This document shows positions 35,350 to 46,870 of a DNA stretch of 64,000 nt, piece by piece. Location of the stretch: positions 1-64,000 of the forward strand of contig CAYSXQ010000003.1 of the NCBI GenBank assembly GCA_964435085.1, written 5' to 3'. The notes beneath the pieces were generated by a model. The model was not told the DNA's origin, made no database searches, and worked only from the letters and a program-made list of their open reading frames with translations. A program made the translations under genes and the position numbers. Within the stretch, counting starts at the first letter, position 1. Each line of letters begins with the position of its first letter. The DNA comes from UBA917 sp964435085 (GTDB taxonomy: Bacteria; Patescibacteriota; Patescibacteriia; Patescibacteriales; Patescibacteriaceae).

Positions 35350-35673
<324 letters not shown>

Positions 35674-35726
35674 TCTTTTGACTTGCTGCTCGTCACCTTG
35701 GTGAGCAGTTGTTAAAATATTATTAT

Positions 35727-36215
35727 ATGGATTCAATCATTTCTACTTTTCATCTCGATCTTAAGTTGTTTATTGCTCAGTTAGTTAACTTTGCGATAGT
35801 TTTTGCGACGCTCTACTTCTTTGCCTTTAAGCCACTCTTCAAGACTATGGCCCAGCGCACTAAGAAGATTGAACAAGGTCTTGCTGATGCTAAAGAGTCC
35901 GGCGAGCGTCTAGAGCGCAGCCAAGCTGAGCAAACAGAAATCATTAAGCAGGCTAGACTCGAAGCCATTGCTATCATCGACAAAGCTAACAAGCAAGCCG
36001 AGGCTCGCAAGGCTGAGATGATTGTGAAGGCTCATGAAGAGTTAGGTGCCATGATGAATCAAGAAAAAGAAAAGATGCAGCAAGAGAAGTCCGCTGTGCT
36101 AGCGGCTATCAAAAAAGACGTTGCTGACTTAGTTATCAAAGCAATTGCTAAAATTTTGCCTGATAAACTATCCGCTGAGGACGAACAAAAGCTTTTTAAG
36201 TCACTGCTTAAATAA
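35727..36215 (+). CDS. atpF: F0 ATP synthase subunit b
   Basis: The 162-residue protein has one N-terminal membrane helix followed by a long charged helix (Glu/Lys/Ala rich, many QAEAR- and QEKEKMQQEK-like repeats). It links F0 to the F1 head as the peripheral stalk. The ATG at 35727 (MDSIISTFHLDL) is chosen over an upstream TTG. The next ATG is 1 base after its stop. Confidence 0.93.
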   Translation: MDSIISTFHLDLKLFIAQLVNFAIVFATLYFFAFKPLFKTMAQRTKKIEQGLADAKESGERLERSQAEQTEIIKQARLEAIAIIDKANKQAEARKAEMIVKAHEELGAMMNQEKEKMQQEKSAVLAAIKKDVADLVIKAIAKILPDKLSAEDEQKLFKSLLK

Positions 36216-36216
36216 T

Positions 36217-36612
36217 ATGAAATACGATGCTAAGCGCTACGCCCAAGCTTTATTAGACTTAAGCGCAGGCAAGACTAAAAATGAACTAGCTGGCGTGATG
36301 GAAAATTGGTTTAACTTAATCAGTGAACGCAGGCAAGATAGCCTCTTGCCACAGATCAGTCAGGAGCTAGAAGCATTATTTGATATCGATCAAGTTACTG
36401 TCACTGTTGAATCAGCCAAGGTCTTAGATAAAAAAACTAAAGACTGGTTAGCTGATTATCTGACTACTATCATCACTGACAAAAAAATTATTATCACTGA
36501 AAAACTTAATCCCGGTCTGCTCTCAGGTTACCTTATTAAATATCAAGACAAGGAATTGAATCTAAGTCTTAACGGAATATTAAACGATTTGCGCAGTCAA
36601 ATCATTGCCTAA
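36217..36612 (+). CDS. atpH: F1 ATP synthase subunit delta (short form)
   Basis: The 131-residue protein starts [16 protein letters not shown], matching the family YA-AL start, and ends with a [16 protein letters not shown] C-terminal region (family GA.i..gd.viDgSv...l..l). It is clearly shorter than the typical 175-180 residues, losing most of the linker between the N- and C-terminal domains. It caps F1 and binds the b stalk. An upstream start at 36145 would overlap atpF and is rejected. Confidence 0.85.
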   Translation: MKYDAKRYAQALLDLSAGKTKNELAGVMENWFNLISERRQDSLLPQISQELEALFDIDQVTVTVESAKVLDKKTKDWLADYLTTIITDKKIIITEKLNPGLLSGYLIKYQDKELNLSLNGILNDLRSQIIA

Positions 36613-36617
36613 AAATT

Positions 36618-38144
36618 ATGTCAAACACTAAAGATTTCATCCTCGAACAAATCAAAGACCGTATCAATGGTTTTGCGGCGAGCGCCAAAGAGCAGACAGT
36701 AGGCGAGGTTTTAAAGGTTTCTGATGGTATCGCAACTCTCTCTGGCTTGTCTGATGTCATGATGAGTGAGATTATCGAGTTTGTTACCACGACTGGTGTT
36801 ATCAATGGTGTTGCTCTTAACCTCGAAACTGACACGGTTGGTGCTATGATTTTAGGTGATGGTAGCGCTGTCCGCGAAGGCGACCAAGTGCGTGCTACCA
36901 AGAGAATTTTAGAGGTGCCAGTTGGACCTGCTATGATCGGCCGTGTGGTTAATCCTTTGGGCGAAGCTCTCGACGGCAAAGGCGCTATCAGCGCCGAAAG
37001 ATTTAATCCGATCGAAAAGATTGCTCCTGGTGTCATTGCTCGTGCTTCTGTTAATCAGCCCCTTCAAACCGGTATCAAAGCTATCGACTCCATGGTGCCA
37101 ATTGGTCGTGGTCAGCGAGAACTGATTATCGGTGATCGCCAGATTGGTAAAACAGCTATTGCTATTGATGCTATTATCAATCAGCGTGGTCAAAATGTGA
37201 AGTGTGTTTACGTCGCTATCGGTCAAAAGGAATCCAAGATCGCAAGCATCATGGCTAAGCTCGAAGCTTCTGGTGCTATGGCCTACACTACAGTAGTTTT
37301 GGCTGGTGCTAGTGCTCCTGCTTCTTTGGTTTATCTCGCACCTTATGCTGGCTGTGCCATTGCTGAATATTTCTTAGATAAGGGCGAAGATGTTTTGATT
37401 GTTTATGATGATCTCTCTAAGCACGCCATCAGCTACCGCGAAATTTCTTTGCTCCTCAAGCGTCCGCCAGGTCGTGAAGCTTATCCTGGTGACGTCTTTT
37501 ACCTCCACTCCAGACTGCTCGAACGCGCTTGTAAATTAAGTGCTGATTACGGTGGTGGCTCCATTACCGCTTTGCCAATTATCGAAACTCAAGCCGGCGA
37601 CGTCAGTGCTTATATTCCAACTAACGTCATCTCTATCACTGACGGTCAGATCTATCTCGAAGCCGATCTCTTCTACAAGGGCAATCGTCCAGCGATTAAC
37701 GCTGGTCTCTCTGTCTCTCGTGTCGGTTCTAGTGCTCAAATCAAAGCTATGAAAAAGGTGGCGGGTAAGATTCGTCTCGAAGCTGCTCAGTTCCGTGAAC
37801 TCGCCGCCTTCGCTCAGTTTGGCTCAGACCTCGATGAAGAAACTAAGAGCAAGCTTGAACGTGGTAAGCGTCTAATCGAAGTTTTCAAGCAGGATCAATA
37901 CGCTCCGCTAGAAGTTGCTAAGCAGGTTATTATCTTCTATGCACTCTCTAATGACTATTTGAATGATGTGCCAGTTGAATTAGTAAGTCGCTTCGAACGC
38001 GAGCTCTATGAATATCTAGATAACCAGCATCCAGACATTGTTAAGACTATTAACAGCACTAAAGAACTTGGTGATGAAGTGCTCGGTAAATTAAAGGCCG
38101 CTCTCACTGAATATAAATCTACCCTTGATTATCTACAAGCTTAA
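36618..38144 (+). CDS. atpA: F1 ATP synthase subunit alpha
   Basis: The 508-residue protein has Walker [22 protein letters not shown]-like CVYVAIGQK, the catalytic Arg segment [11 protein letters not shown], and the DELSEED-equivalent region later. It is a non-catalytic nucleotide-binding subunit of F1, cotranscribed with atpH and atpG. Confidence 0.97.
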   Translation: MSNTKDFILEQIKDRINGFAASAKEQTVGEVLKVSDGIATLSGLSDVMMSEIIEFVTTTGVINGVALNLETDTVGAMILGDGSAVREGDQVRATKRILEVPVGPAMIGRVVNPLGEALDGKGAISAERFNPIEKIAPGVIARASVNQPLQTGIKAIDSMVPIGRGQRELIIGDRQIGKTAIAIDAIINQRGQNVKCVYVAIGQKESKIASIMAKLEASGAMAYTTVVLAGASAPASLVYLAPYAGCAIAEYFLDKGEDVLIVYDDLSKHAISYREISLLLKRPPGREAYPGDVFYLHSRLLERACKLSADYGGGSITALPIIETQAGDVSAYIPTNVISITDGQIYLEADLFYKGNRPAINAGLSVSRVGSSAQIKAMKKVAGKIRLEAAQFRELAAFAQFGSDLDEETKSKLERGKRLIEVFKQDQYAPLEVAKQVIIFYALSNDYLNDVPVELVSRFERELYEYLDNQHPDIVKTINSTKELGDEVLGKLKAALTEYKSTLDYLQA

Positions 38145-38149
38145 TAGCT

Positions 38150-40463
<2,314 letters not shown>

Positions 40464-40465
40464 TT

Positions 40466-40903
40466 ATGACTAAGAGTCTAAAAATAAATTTTGAATTAGT
40501 CACTCCAGAGCGGGTAGTGCTGCGCGCAGAGCTATCGCAGATCAGCGTCCCAACGGTTAGTGGCGAAATAACTATTTTGCCACACCACATCCAGCTGGTT
40601 TCCTTGATCAAAGCTGGTGTGATTGAGCTCAAAAAAATTGACGGCAGCATAGAAGTGCTATCTGTTTCTGGTGGCACGCTTGAGGTTTTGGCTGATCGTG
40701 TCGTGCTGCTGGCTGACACAGCCGAACGCGCTGCTGAGCTTGATGAAAATCGTATCAAAGAGGCAAGGCTCAAGGCCGAATCTTTGCGTCAAAGCGATCA
40801 GCAGGACTTCACTGCTGTCCAGGCCATGGTGGAGAAGGAGCTAGCTCGTCACCACGCTATCAGACGTTGGAAAAAATTAAAAAATATTGAAACTATTAAT
40901 TAA
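40466..40903 (+). CDS. atpC: F1 ATP synthase subunit epsilon
   Basis: The 145-residue protein has the N-terminal beta-sandwich (ELVTPERVVLRAELSQISVPTVSGEITILP in pieces: LVTPERVVL, VPTVSGEITILPHH) and a C-terminal helical pair. It regulates the rotor and completes the operon, starting 2 bases after atpD. Confidence 0.92.
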   Translation: MTKSLKINFELVTPERVVLRAELSQISVPTVSGEITILPHHIQLVSLIKAGVIELKKIDGSIEVLSVSGGTLEVLADRVVLLADTAERAAELDENRIKEARLKAESLRQSDQQDFTAVQAMVEKELARHHAIRRWKKLKNIETIN

Positions 40904-40945
40904 TTTAATCATTACGCCAATTTTCAATCAAGAGCTAAGTGCTAG

Positions 40946-40965
40946 CCTGCCTGCCGGCAGGCAGG
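40946..40965. repeat. 20-bp perfect palindrome CCTGCCTGCCGGCAGGCAGG
   Basis: It lies alone in the short space after the ATP synthase operon. A nearly identical sequence is inside the nusA coding region (60120-60139), so it is a dispersed unit. Confidence 0.75.
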
Positions 40966-40992
40966 TTGAAAATTGTTAATTGTTAATTGACT

Positions 40993-41439
40993 ATGCCCTA
41001 CCAATTTAAACATCACGGTCAACATCACTGTGAAGCAGTTGTCCTCAGCTGCATCGATTTTCGTTTCTGGTCACATATCGTCGAGCACATCAAGAATGAA
41101 TTTAATATCTCTGACTTTGATTTCCCTTCACTGCCAGGCGCGGCTAAGGCTATTAATAATAAGCATAACGACAGTGCTGGCCTAGCTATGAGCTGCATCG
41201 ATGTTCCTGTCCGACTGCATAATGTTCAGAAAATTATCATCATTAACCACGCCGACTGCGGCGCTTATGGCGGTCGAGCTAACTTCGGTCACGACCTAGA
41301 GGCTGAGCTAGCTTTCCATAAGACTGAGTTGCAACTAGCTAAAGACGCTCTTGCTGAAAAATACCCCGACAAAGAAATCATCACTCTCTTTGTTCAATTT
41401 AATGAAAAAGACTCTATAGTTGACATATTGACAATTTAA
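40993..41439 (+). CDS. Beta-carbonic-anhydrase-like protein 1
   Basis: The 148-residue protein has the four zinc-site residues of beta carbonic anhydrases in order: Cys, Asp and Arg in LSCIDFRFW, then His and Cys in NHADCGAYG. It lacks the longer N-terminal and C-terminal helices of classical enzymes, so it is a small form, and activity is inferred rather than certain. A TTG two codons upstream is not chosen. It is followed after 69 bases by a paralogue. Confidence 0.75.
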   Translation: MPYQFKHHGQHHCEAVVLSCIDFRFWSHIVEHIKNEFNISDFDFPSLPGAAKAINNKHNDSAGLAMSCIDVPVRLHNVQKIIIINHADCGAYGGRANFGHDLEAELAFHKTELQLAKDALAEKYPDKEIITLFVQFNEKDSIVDILTI

Positions 41440-41456
41440 TAAATAAGTAGTATATT
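41428..41456 (+). promoter_or_regulatory. Promoter of the second carbonic-anhydrase-like gene
   Basis: TTGACA, 17 bases and TATATT overlap the end of the first gene. A terminator-like hairpin (AAGAATC/GGTTCTT, then Ts) follows at 41459-41482. Confidence 0.8.
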
Positions 41457-41508
41457 AAAGAATCATTTTGGTTCTTTTTTATTTTTCAAATATCTACGGG
41501 GGTTTCTT

Positions 41509-41967
41509 ATGATCCAAGCTATTGCAGCTAGTTTCGATAATTTTTTTGATGCTAACGCTAAATGTGACGTGTTAGTTATAGCCTGTATGGATAATCGTTT
41601 CTGGCCAATCGTTTTAGACTATGTCTCTAATAATCTAAAAGTAAGTCGCTACGATTTATCATTAATACCAGGCGGTATTCAAGCGATTGTGAATAAGGAA
41701 GAGGTGGCCATGAAGGCTGTTAATTTGGCTGTTACCGCTCATCATGTAAAGAGGATTTTACTCTTTAATCATGTCGATTGCGGTGCTTATGGCGGTAAAA
41801 AGAAATTTGATCATGATCATAGTCATGAGACAAACTTTCATTCTAAAGACCTACTGGCAGCTAAAAGCATAATTGACGAAAGTCATCCTGGCCGGGAAGT
41901 TACGACATTTTTCATTAGTCATTGTAGTAAAAATCATAATATTGAAATACTTTCTATTGAGCAATAA
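41509..41967 (+). CDS. Beta-carbonic-anhydrase-like protein 2
   Basis: The 152-residue paralogue of the preceding gene keeps all zinc residues (ACMDNRFWP; NHVDCGAYGG) and carries a His-rich insert (DHDHSHETNFHS) absent in the first. The pair arose by duplication. Its start is supported by GGGGG 7 bases upstream and a consensus promoter. It likely binds zinc; the physiological reaction is uncertain. It ends in a terminator. Confidence 0.75.
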   Translation: MIQAIAASFDNFFDANAKCDVLVIACMDNRFWPIVLDYVSNNLKVSRYDLSLIPGGIQAIVNKEEVAMKAVNLAVTAHHVKRILLFNHVDCGAYGGKKKFDHDHSHETNFHSKDLLAAKSIIDESHPGREVTTFFISHCSKNHNIEILSIEQ

Positions 41968-41986
41968 CCACTCCCTATCATCACGC

Positions 41987-42017
41987 AAATCTCGCCCTCA
42001 CAAAGGCGAGATTTTTA
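41987..42017 (+). terminator. Terminator of the second carbonic-anhydrase-like gene
   Basis: AAATCTCGCC/GGCGAGATTT stem with an 8-base loop and a T-run. Confidence 0.88.
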
Positions 42018-42018
42018 T

Positions 42019-42047
42019 TTGACAAAAAGACCTCGGTATTTTATATT
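42019..42047 (+). promoter_or_regulatory. Promoter of the DksA-like gene
   Basis: TTGACA, 17 bases and TATATT; the -10 ends 47 bases before the ATG, directly after the previous terminator. Confidence 0.8.
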
Positions 42048-42094
42048 AACAGCTCCTTTTGTTCTTTATTTTTTAATATAATTTTGGGGGTATT

Positions 42095-42433
42095 ATGTCG
42101 ACTATTACTTCGAGCCGGCCTGCAGTAGCCAACTCGTCCTTTGCTGGTAATGAGCTAAAAGCTTTGCTTCTCACGCTAAATGAAAAGAGACGTGAGTTAC
42201 AGATAGAATTAGTTGGTCTCAAGGAGGCTCATCAGCTTTTTGCTGAACCTGATCAAAAGATTCAAAAACGGATTGATGATTTAGAACAGCGTATCGAAAA
42301 CCTCGATAACATGGAAACACAGCTTAATAACGGCACTTTCCTTAATAAGTGTAATTATATCATCTGTACTGATCCCATCGGTTTTGAGCGCTTAAAATTC
42401 TCAATTGAAACAAGAACTTGTCTTCGTCACTAA
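42095..42433 (+). CDS. DksA/TraR-like protein with an altered zinc finger
   Basis: The 112-residue protein has an N-terminal Ser/Ala-rich stretch, a coiled-coil region (about 25-75), then a C-terminal finger in which CNYIIC...RLKFSIETRTCLRH follows the DksA pattern CxxCGxxI...RLxAxPxxxxCxxC. Here the first pair is C-x4-C and the last Cys is His, so zinc binding may be changed. DksA-type proteins enter the RNA polymerase secondary channel. It has its own promoter and an SD (GGGGG). Confidence 0.6.
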   Translation: MSTITSSRPAVANSSFAGNELKALLLTLNEKRRELQIELVGLKEAHQLFAEPDQKIQKRIDDLEQRIENLDNMETQLNNGTFLNKCNYIICTDPIGFERLKFSIETRTCLRH

Positions 42434-42448
42434 ATTCACCACCAACAC

Positions 42449-42474
42449 AAAGCCCTTCGCTAAGAAGGGCTTTT
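42449..42474 (+). terminator. Terminator of the DksA-like gene
   Basis: AAAGCCCTTC/GAAGGGCTTT stem with a 5-base loop and a T-run. Confidence 0.85.
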
Positions 42475-42484
42475 ATATTTTAGT

Positions 42485-42973
42485 TTATAATTCACTAAGT
42501 AGTACTAATTTCAAATCTTTGCCATGCTCATCATAGGTGGCCAGTGTCGCTGGATATCTAGAGCCATCGAGGTTGCCAGGATTAATCACTCGCGTCTTGC
42601 CACGCTGCTCTTCCCAAGGAGTATGAGTATGACCATAGAAGGCAAAGACTGGCTCATGAATTAGTAAATTTTCAATAAACTTCGGCTCATGACAAGCACC
42701 GATCTTCAAGTCATGATATTTAAAAATTCCACCCTCACGACCAAGATTAATCACTTGCGGATATTTTTTTAATTCAGCAACTTCATAAATCTCGCAATTA
42801 CCTTGTACTATATAAAGAGGTTTAGTCCAGGACTGACAGAGATAGTCGAGAGTATCACTATTAGTCAGATCGCCACAGTGAAGCATAGCTTCGACTGGAT
42901 TAGCTTGAGCAAAGGCGAGAGCTTTGTCGAGATTGACGATATTGTCGTGGCTGTCGGAGATGATTAATAACAT
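42485..42973 (-). CDS. YfcE/MJ0936-type phosphodiesterase
   Basis: The 162-residue metallophosphoesterase has the five motifs: ISDSHDN, LHCGDLTNSD, QGNCE, ACHEP and YGHTHTP, which hold the metal ligands. The substrate is likely a small cyclic or phosphate ester. It is monocistronic, with an inverted AAGTTGAAAGT element upstream. Confidence 0.9.
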   Translation of the reverse strand: MLLIISDSHDNIVNLDKALAFAQANPVEAMLHCGDLTNSDTLDYLCQSWTKPLYIVQGNCEIYEVAELKKYPQVINLGREGGIFKYHDLKIGACHEPKFIENLLIHEPVFAFYGHTHTPWEEQRGKTRVINPGNLDGSRYPATLATYDEHGKDLKLVLLSEL

Positions 42974-43084
42974 AGACGAAGTTGAAAGTTAAAAAGTTGA
43001 AAGTTCTGCTTATTTATTGAAAGGCAAAAATCTAAAAGCATCAGGAACTTTCTAACTTTATACTTTCTAACTTTGTAACTAGTT
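42971..43084. repeat. AAGTTAGAAAGT inverted element, copy near the PilB gene
   Basis: GAAGTTGAAAGTT repeats face GAACTTTCTAACTTTATACTTTCTAACTTTGTAAC. The reverse complement contains CAAAGTTAGAAAGTATAAAGTT, the same 20-base core found at 60326 upstream of hppA. Confidence 0.65.
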
Positions 43085-46000
43085 ATTTTGCCACCCGGAA
43101 AACTTCCTCCACAGTAGTATTACCTTCAAGCGCTTTCAGCAAGCCATCCTGCATGACTGTAATAAAGCCTTGTTCCACAGCCGCCGCTTCAATATCATTA
43201 TCAATCGAAGTTGGATCAATGATAAGCTTCTTGATTTCTGGGTTGACGACAATCGCTTCGTAGAGACCGATGCGACCTTTGTAACCGATACCGCCACAAC
43301 TTGGGCAGCCTTTGCCATGATAGAATTTATATTCCGTCGGTACAGCAACTCCCGAAGCTGGATTTAGTTTACTTAAAACACCCTTCACCTCCTCAAGAGT
43401 CTTCTCGTCAAGAATTAATTCTTCTTTGCAATCCTGACAAATCTTTCTTACCAAGCGCTGACCGATTGAGCACTCAATTGAGCTGGCTAGCAATTGTCGC
43501 TCGACGCCGAGCTCATAGAAACGAGCAATGGCGCTGGCTGCGCTATTAGCATGCACGGTCGATAAGACTAAGTGACCAGTGAGAGCTGCTTCGATAGCGA
43601 CACGAGCAGTGGCGGCATCACGCACTTCACCGACCATGATGATATTTGGATTTTGACGCATTAGAGAGCGGATAGCTGCTTCAAAGGTATAGCCAACTTT
43701 CTCATCAATCTGCGTCTGCATGACGCCTTCGAGATTGTACTCAATCGGATCTTCGATAGTAATAATTTTGATATCAGGACGATTTAATTTATTCAAAATA
43801 GCGTAGAGGGTTGTAGTCTTGCCTGAGCCAGTCGGACCAGTATTGATAATTATACCCTTAGTCTTGGTCACAGAATTTTTGATCGAGTCGAGAGTTGAAT
43901 ATTTAATACCTAGGTCCTCGAGGTCTAAGTTCTTGGCTTGCTTGGACAAGATTCGTAGCACCGCTGTCTCACCATAACCACCAGTGATGATGGACACACG
44001 ACAGTCGAGACGACTATCAGGCATGAAGATTGAGAAGCGTCCGTCATAAGTCGCTTGTTTACTTTGAATAGAAAATCCAGCCAAGTCCTTGATGCTACCG
44101 ATCAGCGGCACATAGTATTCAGCACCGAGACTGGCGATGTCATGCAAGATGCCATCAATACGCAAACGCAAACGCACGCCATGTTCGATCGGGTCAATAT
44201 GAATGTCGCTCGCGTCAGTTTTGACGGCCGTCGCTACCAGTAAGCTCAGCATATCGCTAGTTTTGTACTTACTAATCCTGTCTGAAGAATTAATAAAGTC
44301 ATGGGCGATGACATCAGCCTCTACTAAGTGATCACTGGTGACAGTGATGCCACGACCAATAGTCTTTGATACCACGATATCATAAAGCGCATCGACATAG
44401 TCCATCTTGCCGGCTACTTTGTAAACTTCCTCAAGGCTAGTAACACCGCTCATTGCTTTCAGTACACCATCTTGTAGCATAGTGATCATGCCGGCCTCAA
44501 TGGCTTTTTCCAAAATCTTAAAAGCTGGCGCACCATCAGCCGTAATTTGTTTAATATCATTAGTCATGGTAAAGACCTCGTAGATACCGGTGCGGCCCTT
44601 GTAGCCCACACCACCACAGGCTTCGCAGCCAGGTCCAGCTTGGTACATGGTCGGTAGTTCGCTAGGAATATCAATCTGCGCCTTAGTAGAAATAACTGCC
44701 AAAATCTTTTTGACCCTTTCTGTTTCAGCAATAGTTAAATTATGCTCAGTTCTACAAGCGGGACAGAGTTTTCTAATTAGTCGTTGGGCCATGATGGCGT
44801 TGATAGACGGCGTTAAGAGAAAAGGTTTGACGCCGAGGTCGAGGAGGCGAGGGATGACACCAGCTGAGTCATTAGTGTGCAAAGTCGAGAGAACTAAGTG
44901 GCCAGTTAGCGATGACTGGATAGAAATTTCAGCTGTTTCGAGGTCACGGATTTCGCCAATCATGATAATATCCGGATCCTGACGGAGAATAGAACGCAAA
45001 CCTTTGGCAAAAGTATAATCTTTCTTCTCATCAATCTGACTTTGGTTAATGCCAGGTAGTTTATATTCAACCGGATCTTCGAGAGTAATAATCTTGGTCC
45101 CTGGCTTATTTAATTGGTTTAAAATAGCATAAAGAGTGGTGGTCTTGCCAGACCCAGTCGGACCGGTGGTGAGAATTAAGCCATTAGGCTTATCAATTTC
45201 AGTTTTTAATATTTCTAAAACTTGAGGAATCATGCCCAAAGAATCTAGCTGTAGGCCAGTAACTGTTGATTCCAAAAGTCTCATGACCACGCTTTCGCCA
45301 TAAGAGGTCGGTAGGAAAGACACGCGTACATCAATCTTGGAGTCTTCGAGAAAAATAGTAAAACGACCATCTTGGGGCTTGTCAGTAACGTTAATCTTAA
45401 CACCAGACAAAATCTTAAGTCGCGCCGCAATACGCAGCCAACGTTTGCTATCAATCTGCGCGGCTGTCTGCAAGACACCATCAACACGGAGCCTGACCGC
45501 AATACCTTTTTCTTCTGTCTCTATATGAATATCGCTCGATCCGAGCTTGAGGGCGCTAGCAATAACAATGGTCATGACATCGCTGATATTAACAGTATTA
45601 ATTTTGTCATCGAGATTGTTGATATTAGAAATTTCTTTTTGGTATTTTTCCAAATCAGCACCCTTGATCTCAAGGCCTAGTTTATTTTTTTTGAATTTAG
45701 GTAGGGTAGCATAAAGTTTCATAGCGTAATCAAAGCTATGCTGAGACAGGAGATAAATTGAAGCATTAGGAGTAAAGAGCTTGCCCTGTAACTCTAGTAA
45801 CTTAGCCTTAACCTCGGGCTGATGTGGATCAAGAGCGCCAATGCGAATATTCTCAAAGTCACTATAAAAACACACTGCCTGCAGTTTTTTGGCTTCTGCT
45901 TCGTCAATCAAGGCTAGGCTTTCTGGGGTAATTGGGAAGCCGACCAGATTGATATAGCCAAAACCTTGGGCTTCAGCCAAGCTTTGAGCAGAAAGTTCAA

Positions 46001-46118
46001 TCTCTTTGAGATTAATTTCCTGCATTTTTTTGGTAAATTTGCCCAGAGAGCTATCTTCGTCTTTGACTTGCTCCTCAGGATTTAAGAGGTCTTCAATCGA
46101 TTGTGAGTTTTTGCCCAT
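43083..46118 (-). CDS. PilB/GspE-family protein with two complete ATPase modules in one chain
   Basis: The 1011-residue protein has an N-terminal domain (MshEN-like, about 30-170) and then two tandem T2SSE modules. Module one: SSDIHIE, Walker A GPTGSGKT at 319-326, Asp box LEDPVEY, Walker B IIMIGEIRD near 384-391, and Cys pairs C452/C455 and CEACGG near 498. Module two: ASDIHID, Walker A at 761-768, IEDPIEY, Walker B IIMVGEVRD near 825-832, and Cys pairs CQDC and CPSCGG. Single-module PilB proteins are about 560-600 residues. Both modules look catalytically intact. It most likely powers pilus assembly (with PilT at 9.7 kb) or DNA uptake. Confidence 0.88.
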   Translation of the reverse strand: MGKNSQSIEDLLNPEEQVKDEDSSLGKFTKKMQEINLKEIELSAQSLAEAQGFGYINLVGFPITPESLALIDEAEAKKLQAVCFYSDFENIRIGALDPHQPEVKAKLLELQGKLFTPNASIYLLSQHSFDYAMKLYATLPKFKKNKLGLEIKGADLEKYQKEISNINNLDDKINTVNISDVMTIVIASALKLGSSDIHIETEEKGIAVRLRVDGVLQTAAQIDSKRWLRIAARLKILSGVKINVTDKPQDGRFTIFLEDSKIDVRVSFLPTSYGESVVMRLLESTVTGLQLDSLGMIPQVLEILKTEIDKPNGLILTTGPTGSGKTTTLYAILNQLNKPGTKIITLEDPVEYKLPGINQSQIDEKKDYTFAKGLRSILRQDPDIIMIGEIRDLETAEISIQSSLTGHLVLSTLHTNDSAGVIPRLLDLGVKPFLLTPSINAIMAQRLIRKLCPACRTEHNLTIAETERVKKILAVISTKAQIDIPSELPTMYQAGPGCEACGGVGYKGRTGIYEVFTMTNDIKQITADGAPAFKILEKAIEAGMITMLQDGVLKAMSGVTSLEEVYKVAGKMDYVDALYDIVVSKTIGRGITVTSDHLVEADVIAHDFINSSDRISKYKTSDMLSLLVATAVKTDASDIHIDPIEHGVRLRLRIDGILHDIASLGAEYYVPLIGSIKDLAGFSIQSKQATYDGRFSIFMPDSRLDCRVSIITGGYGETAVLRILSKQAKNLDLEDLGIKYSTLDSIKNSVTKTKGIIINTGPTGSGKTTTLYAILNKLNRPDIKIITIEDPIEYNLEGVMQTQIDEKVGYTFEAAIRSLMRQNPNIIMVGEVRDAATARVAIEAALTGHLVLSTVHANSAASAIARFYELGVERQLLASSIECSIGQRLVRKICQDCKEELILDEKTLEEVKGVLSKLNPASGVAVPTEYKFYHGKGCPSCGGIGYKGRIGLYEAIVVNPEIKKLIIDPTSIDNDIEAAAVEQGFITVMQDGLLKALEGNTTVEEVFRVAK

Positions 46119-46223
46119 ATCAGATTTATTTAAGCTGTTAATTATTATTCTATCATTTGCTGCTTATTAAAACAAATTTTTTAGGAACCCTCTGTCGAAC
46201 AAAACTAAGCAGTCAGTTTTTAT

Positions 46224-46252
46224 TTGACTTTTTATAATATTTATGCTTTAAT
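46224..46252 (+). promoter_or_regulatory. Promoter of the ACP-like gene
   Basis: TTGACT, 17 bases and TTTAAT with TG one base before the -10; the -10 ends 48 bases before the ATG. Confidence 0.65.
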
Positions 46253-46300
46253 TCAATCAATAAATTAACTGTTTTTGTTCTTTTTCAAAAGGGAGGAAAA

Positions 46301-46606
46301 ATGTCTTACAGTCTTGAAGATTTATCAAACATAGTTTGCCAGTACACGGCAGAGTTTGTTGGGAAAGACGAGGTTTTACCAGCAGAAAAATTATCAGAAC
46401 TGGGTATTGTCGGCGACAAGCTCATTGGTCTATTTGAATATTTTGGTCAAAAATATAGACGACCGTACATAGCAGCCGAAGCTGATCCTAGGCTCTCTAA
46501 ATTTTTTAAGGCCAAGCCCTTAACGGTCGCTGACATTATTAAGTATGCTAGCTGCATTATAGAGGGAAACTGTGCAAGCGAGGATGTTATTCAGCCGTTT
46601 ATATAA
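46301..46606 (+). CDS. Small protein resembling DUF1493/acyl-carrier-like proteins
   Basis: The 101-residue acidic protein is helical, with SELGIVGDKLIGLFEYFG where acyl carriers have a DSL-type phosphopantetheine site (no Ser here: GDK), and a later KPLTVADIIKYA like the DUF1493 end (plTi..L). GGGAGG 6 bases upstream of the ATG is the clearest SD here. It has its own promoter and terminator. Function is unknown, and the family assignment is tentative. Confidence 0.5.
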   Translation: MSYSLEDLSNIVCQYTAEFVGKDEVLPAEKLSELGIVGDKLIGLFEYFGQKYRRPYIAAEADPRLSKFFKAKPLTVADIIKYASCIIEGNCASEDVIQPFI

Positions 46607-46622
46607 ATACATTTTTTTTGTT

Positions 46623-46652
46623 GAGGTTCAGATATTTCTGAGCCTCTTTTTT
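46623..46652 (+). terminator. Terminator of the ACP-like gene
   Basis: GAGGTTCAG/CTGAGCCTC stem (one G-T pair), 6-base loop, T-run. Confidence 0.85.
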
Positions 46653-46660
46653 ATATCTCT

Positions 46661-46870
46661 TCTCTATGATATTATATAGCCTATGGGTAGAAAGAAAAAA
46701 GACAATCCTCTTGATNNNNNNNNNNNNNNNNNNNNNNNNNNNNNNNNNNNNNNNNNNNNNNNNNNNNNNNNNNNNNNNNNNNNNNNNNNNNNNNNNNNNN
46801 NNNNNNNNNNNNNNNTCTCTATGATATTATATAGCCTATGGGTAGAAAGAAAAAAGACAATCCTCTTGAT
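46661..46870. other. Scaffold gap with 55-bp flanking duplicate (artefact)
   Basis: Ns at 46716-46815 lie between identical 55-bp copies (46661-46715 and 46816-46870). The partial ftsK start at 46683 is not a separate gene. Confidence 0.92.

Noticed and set aside
46683..46715. Separate short gene before ftsK
   Set aside because: It is the same 55-bp duplicate as the true ftsK start at 46838.
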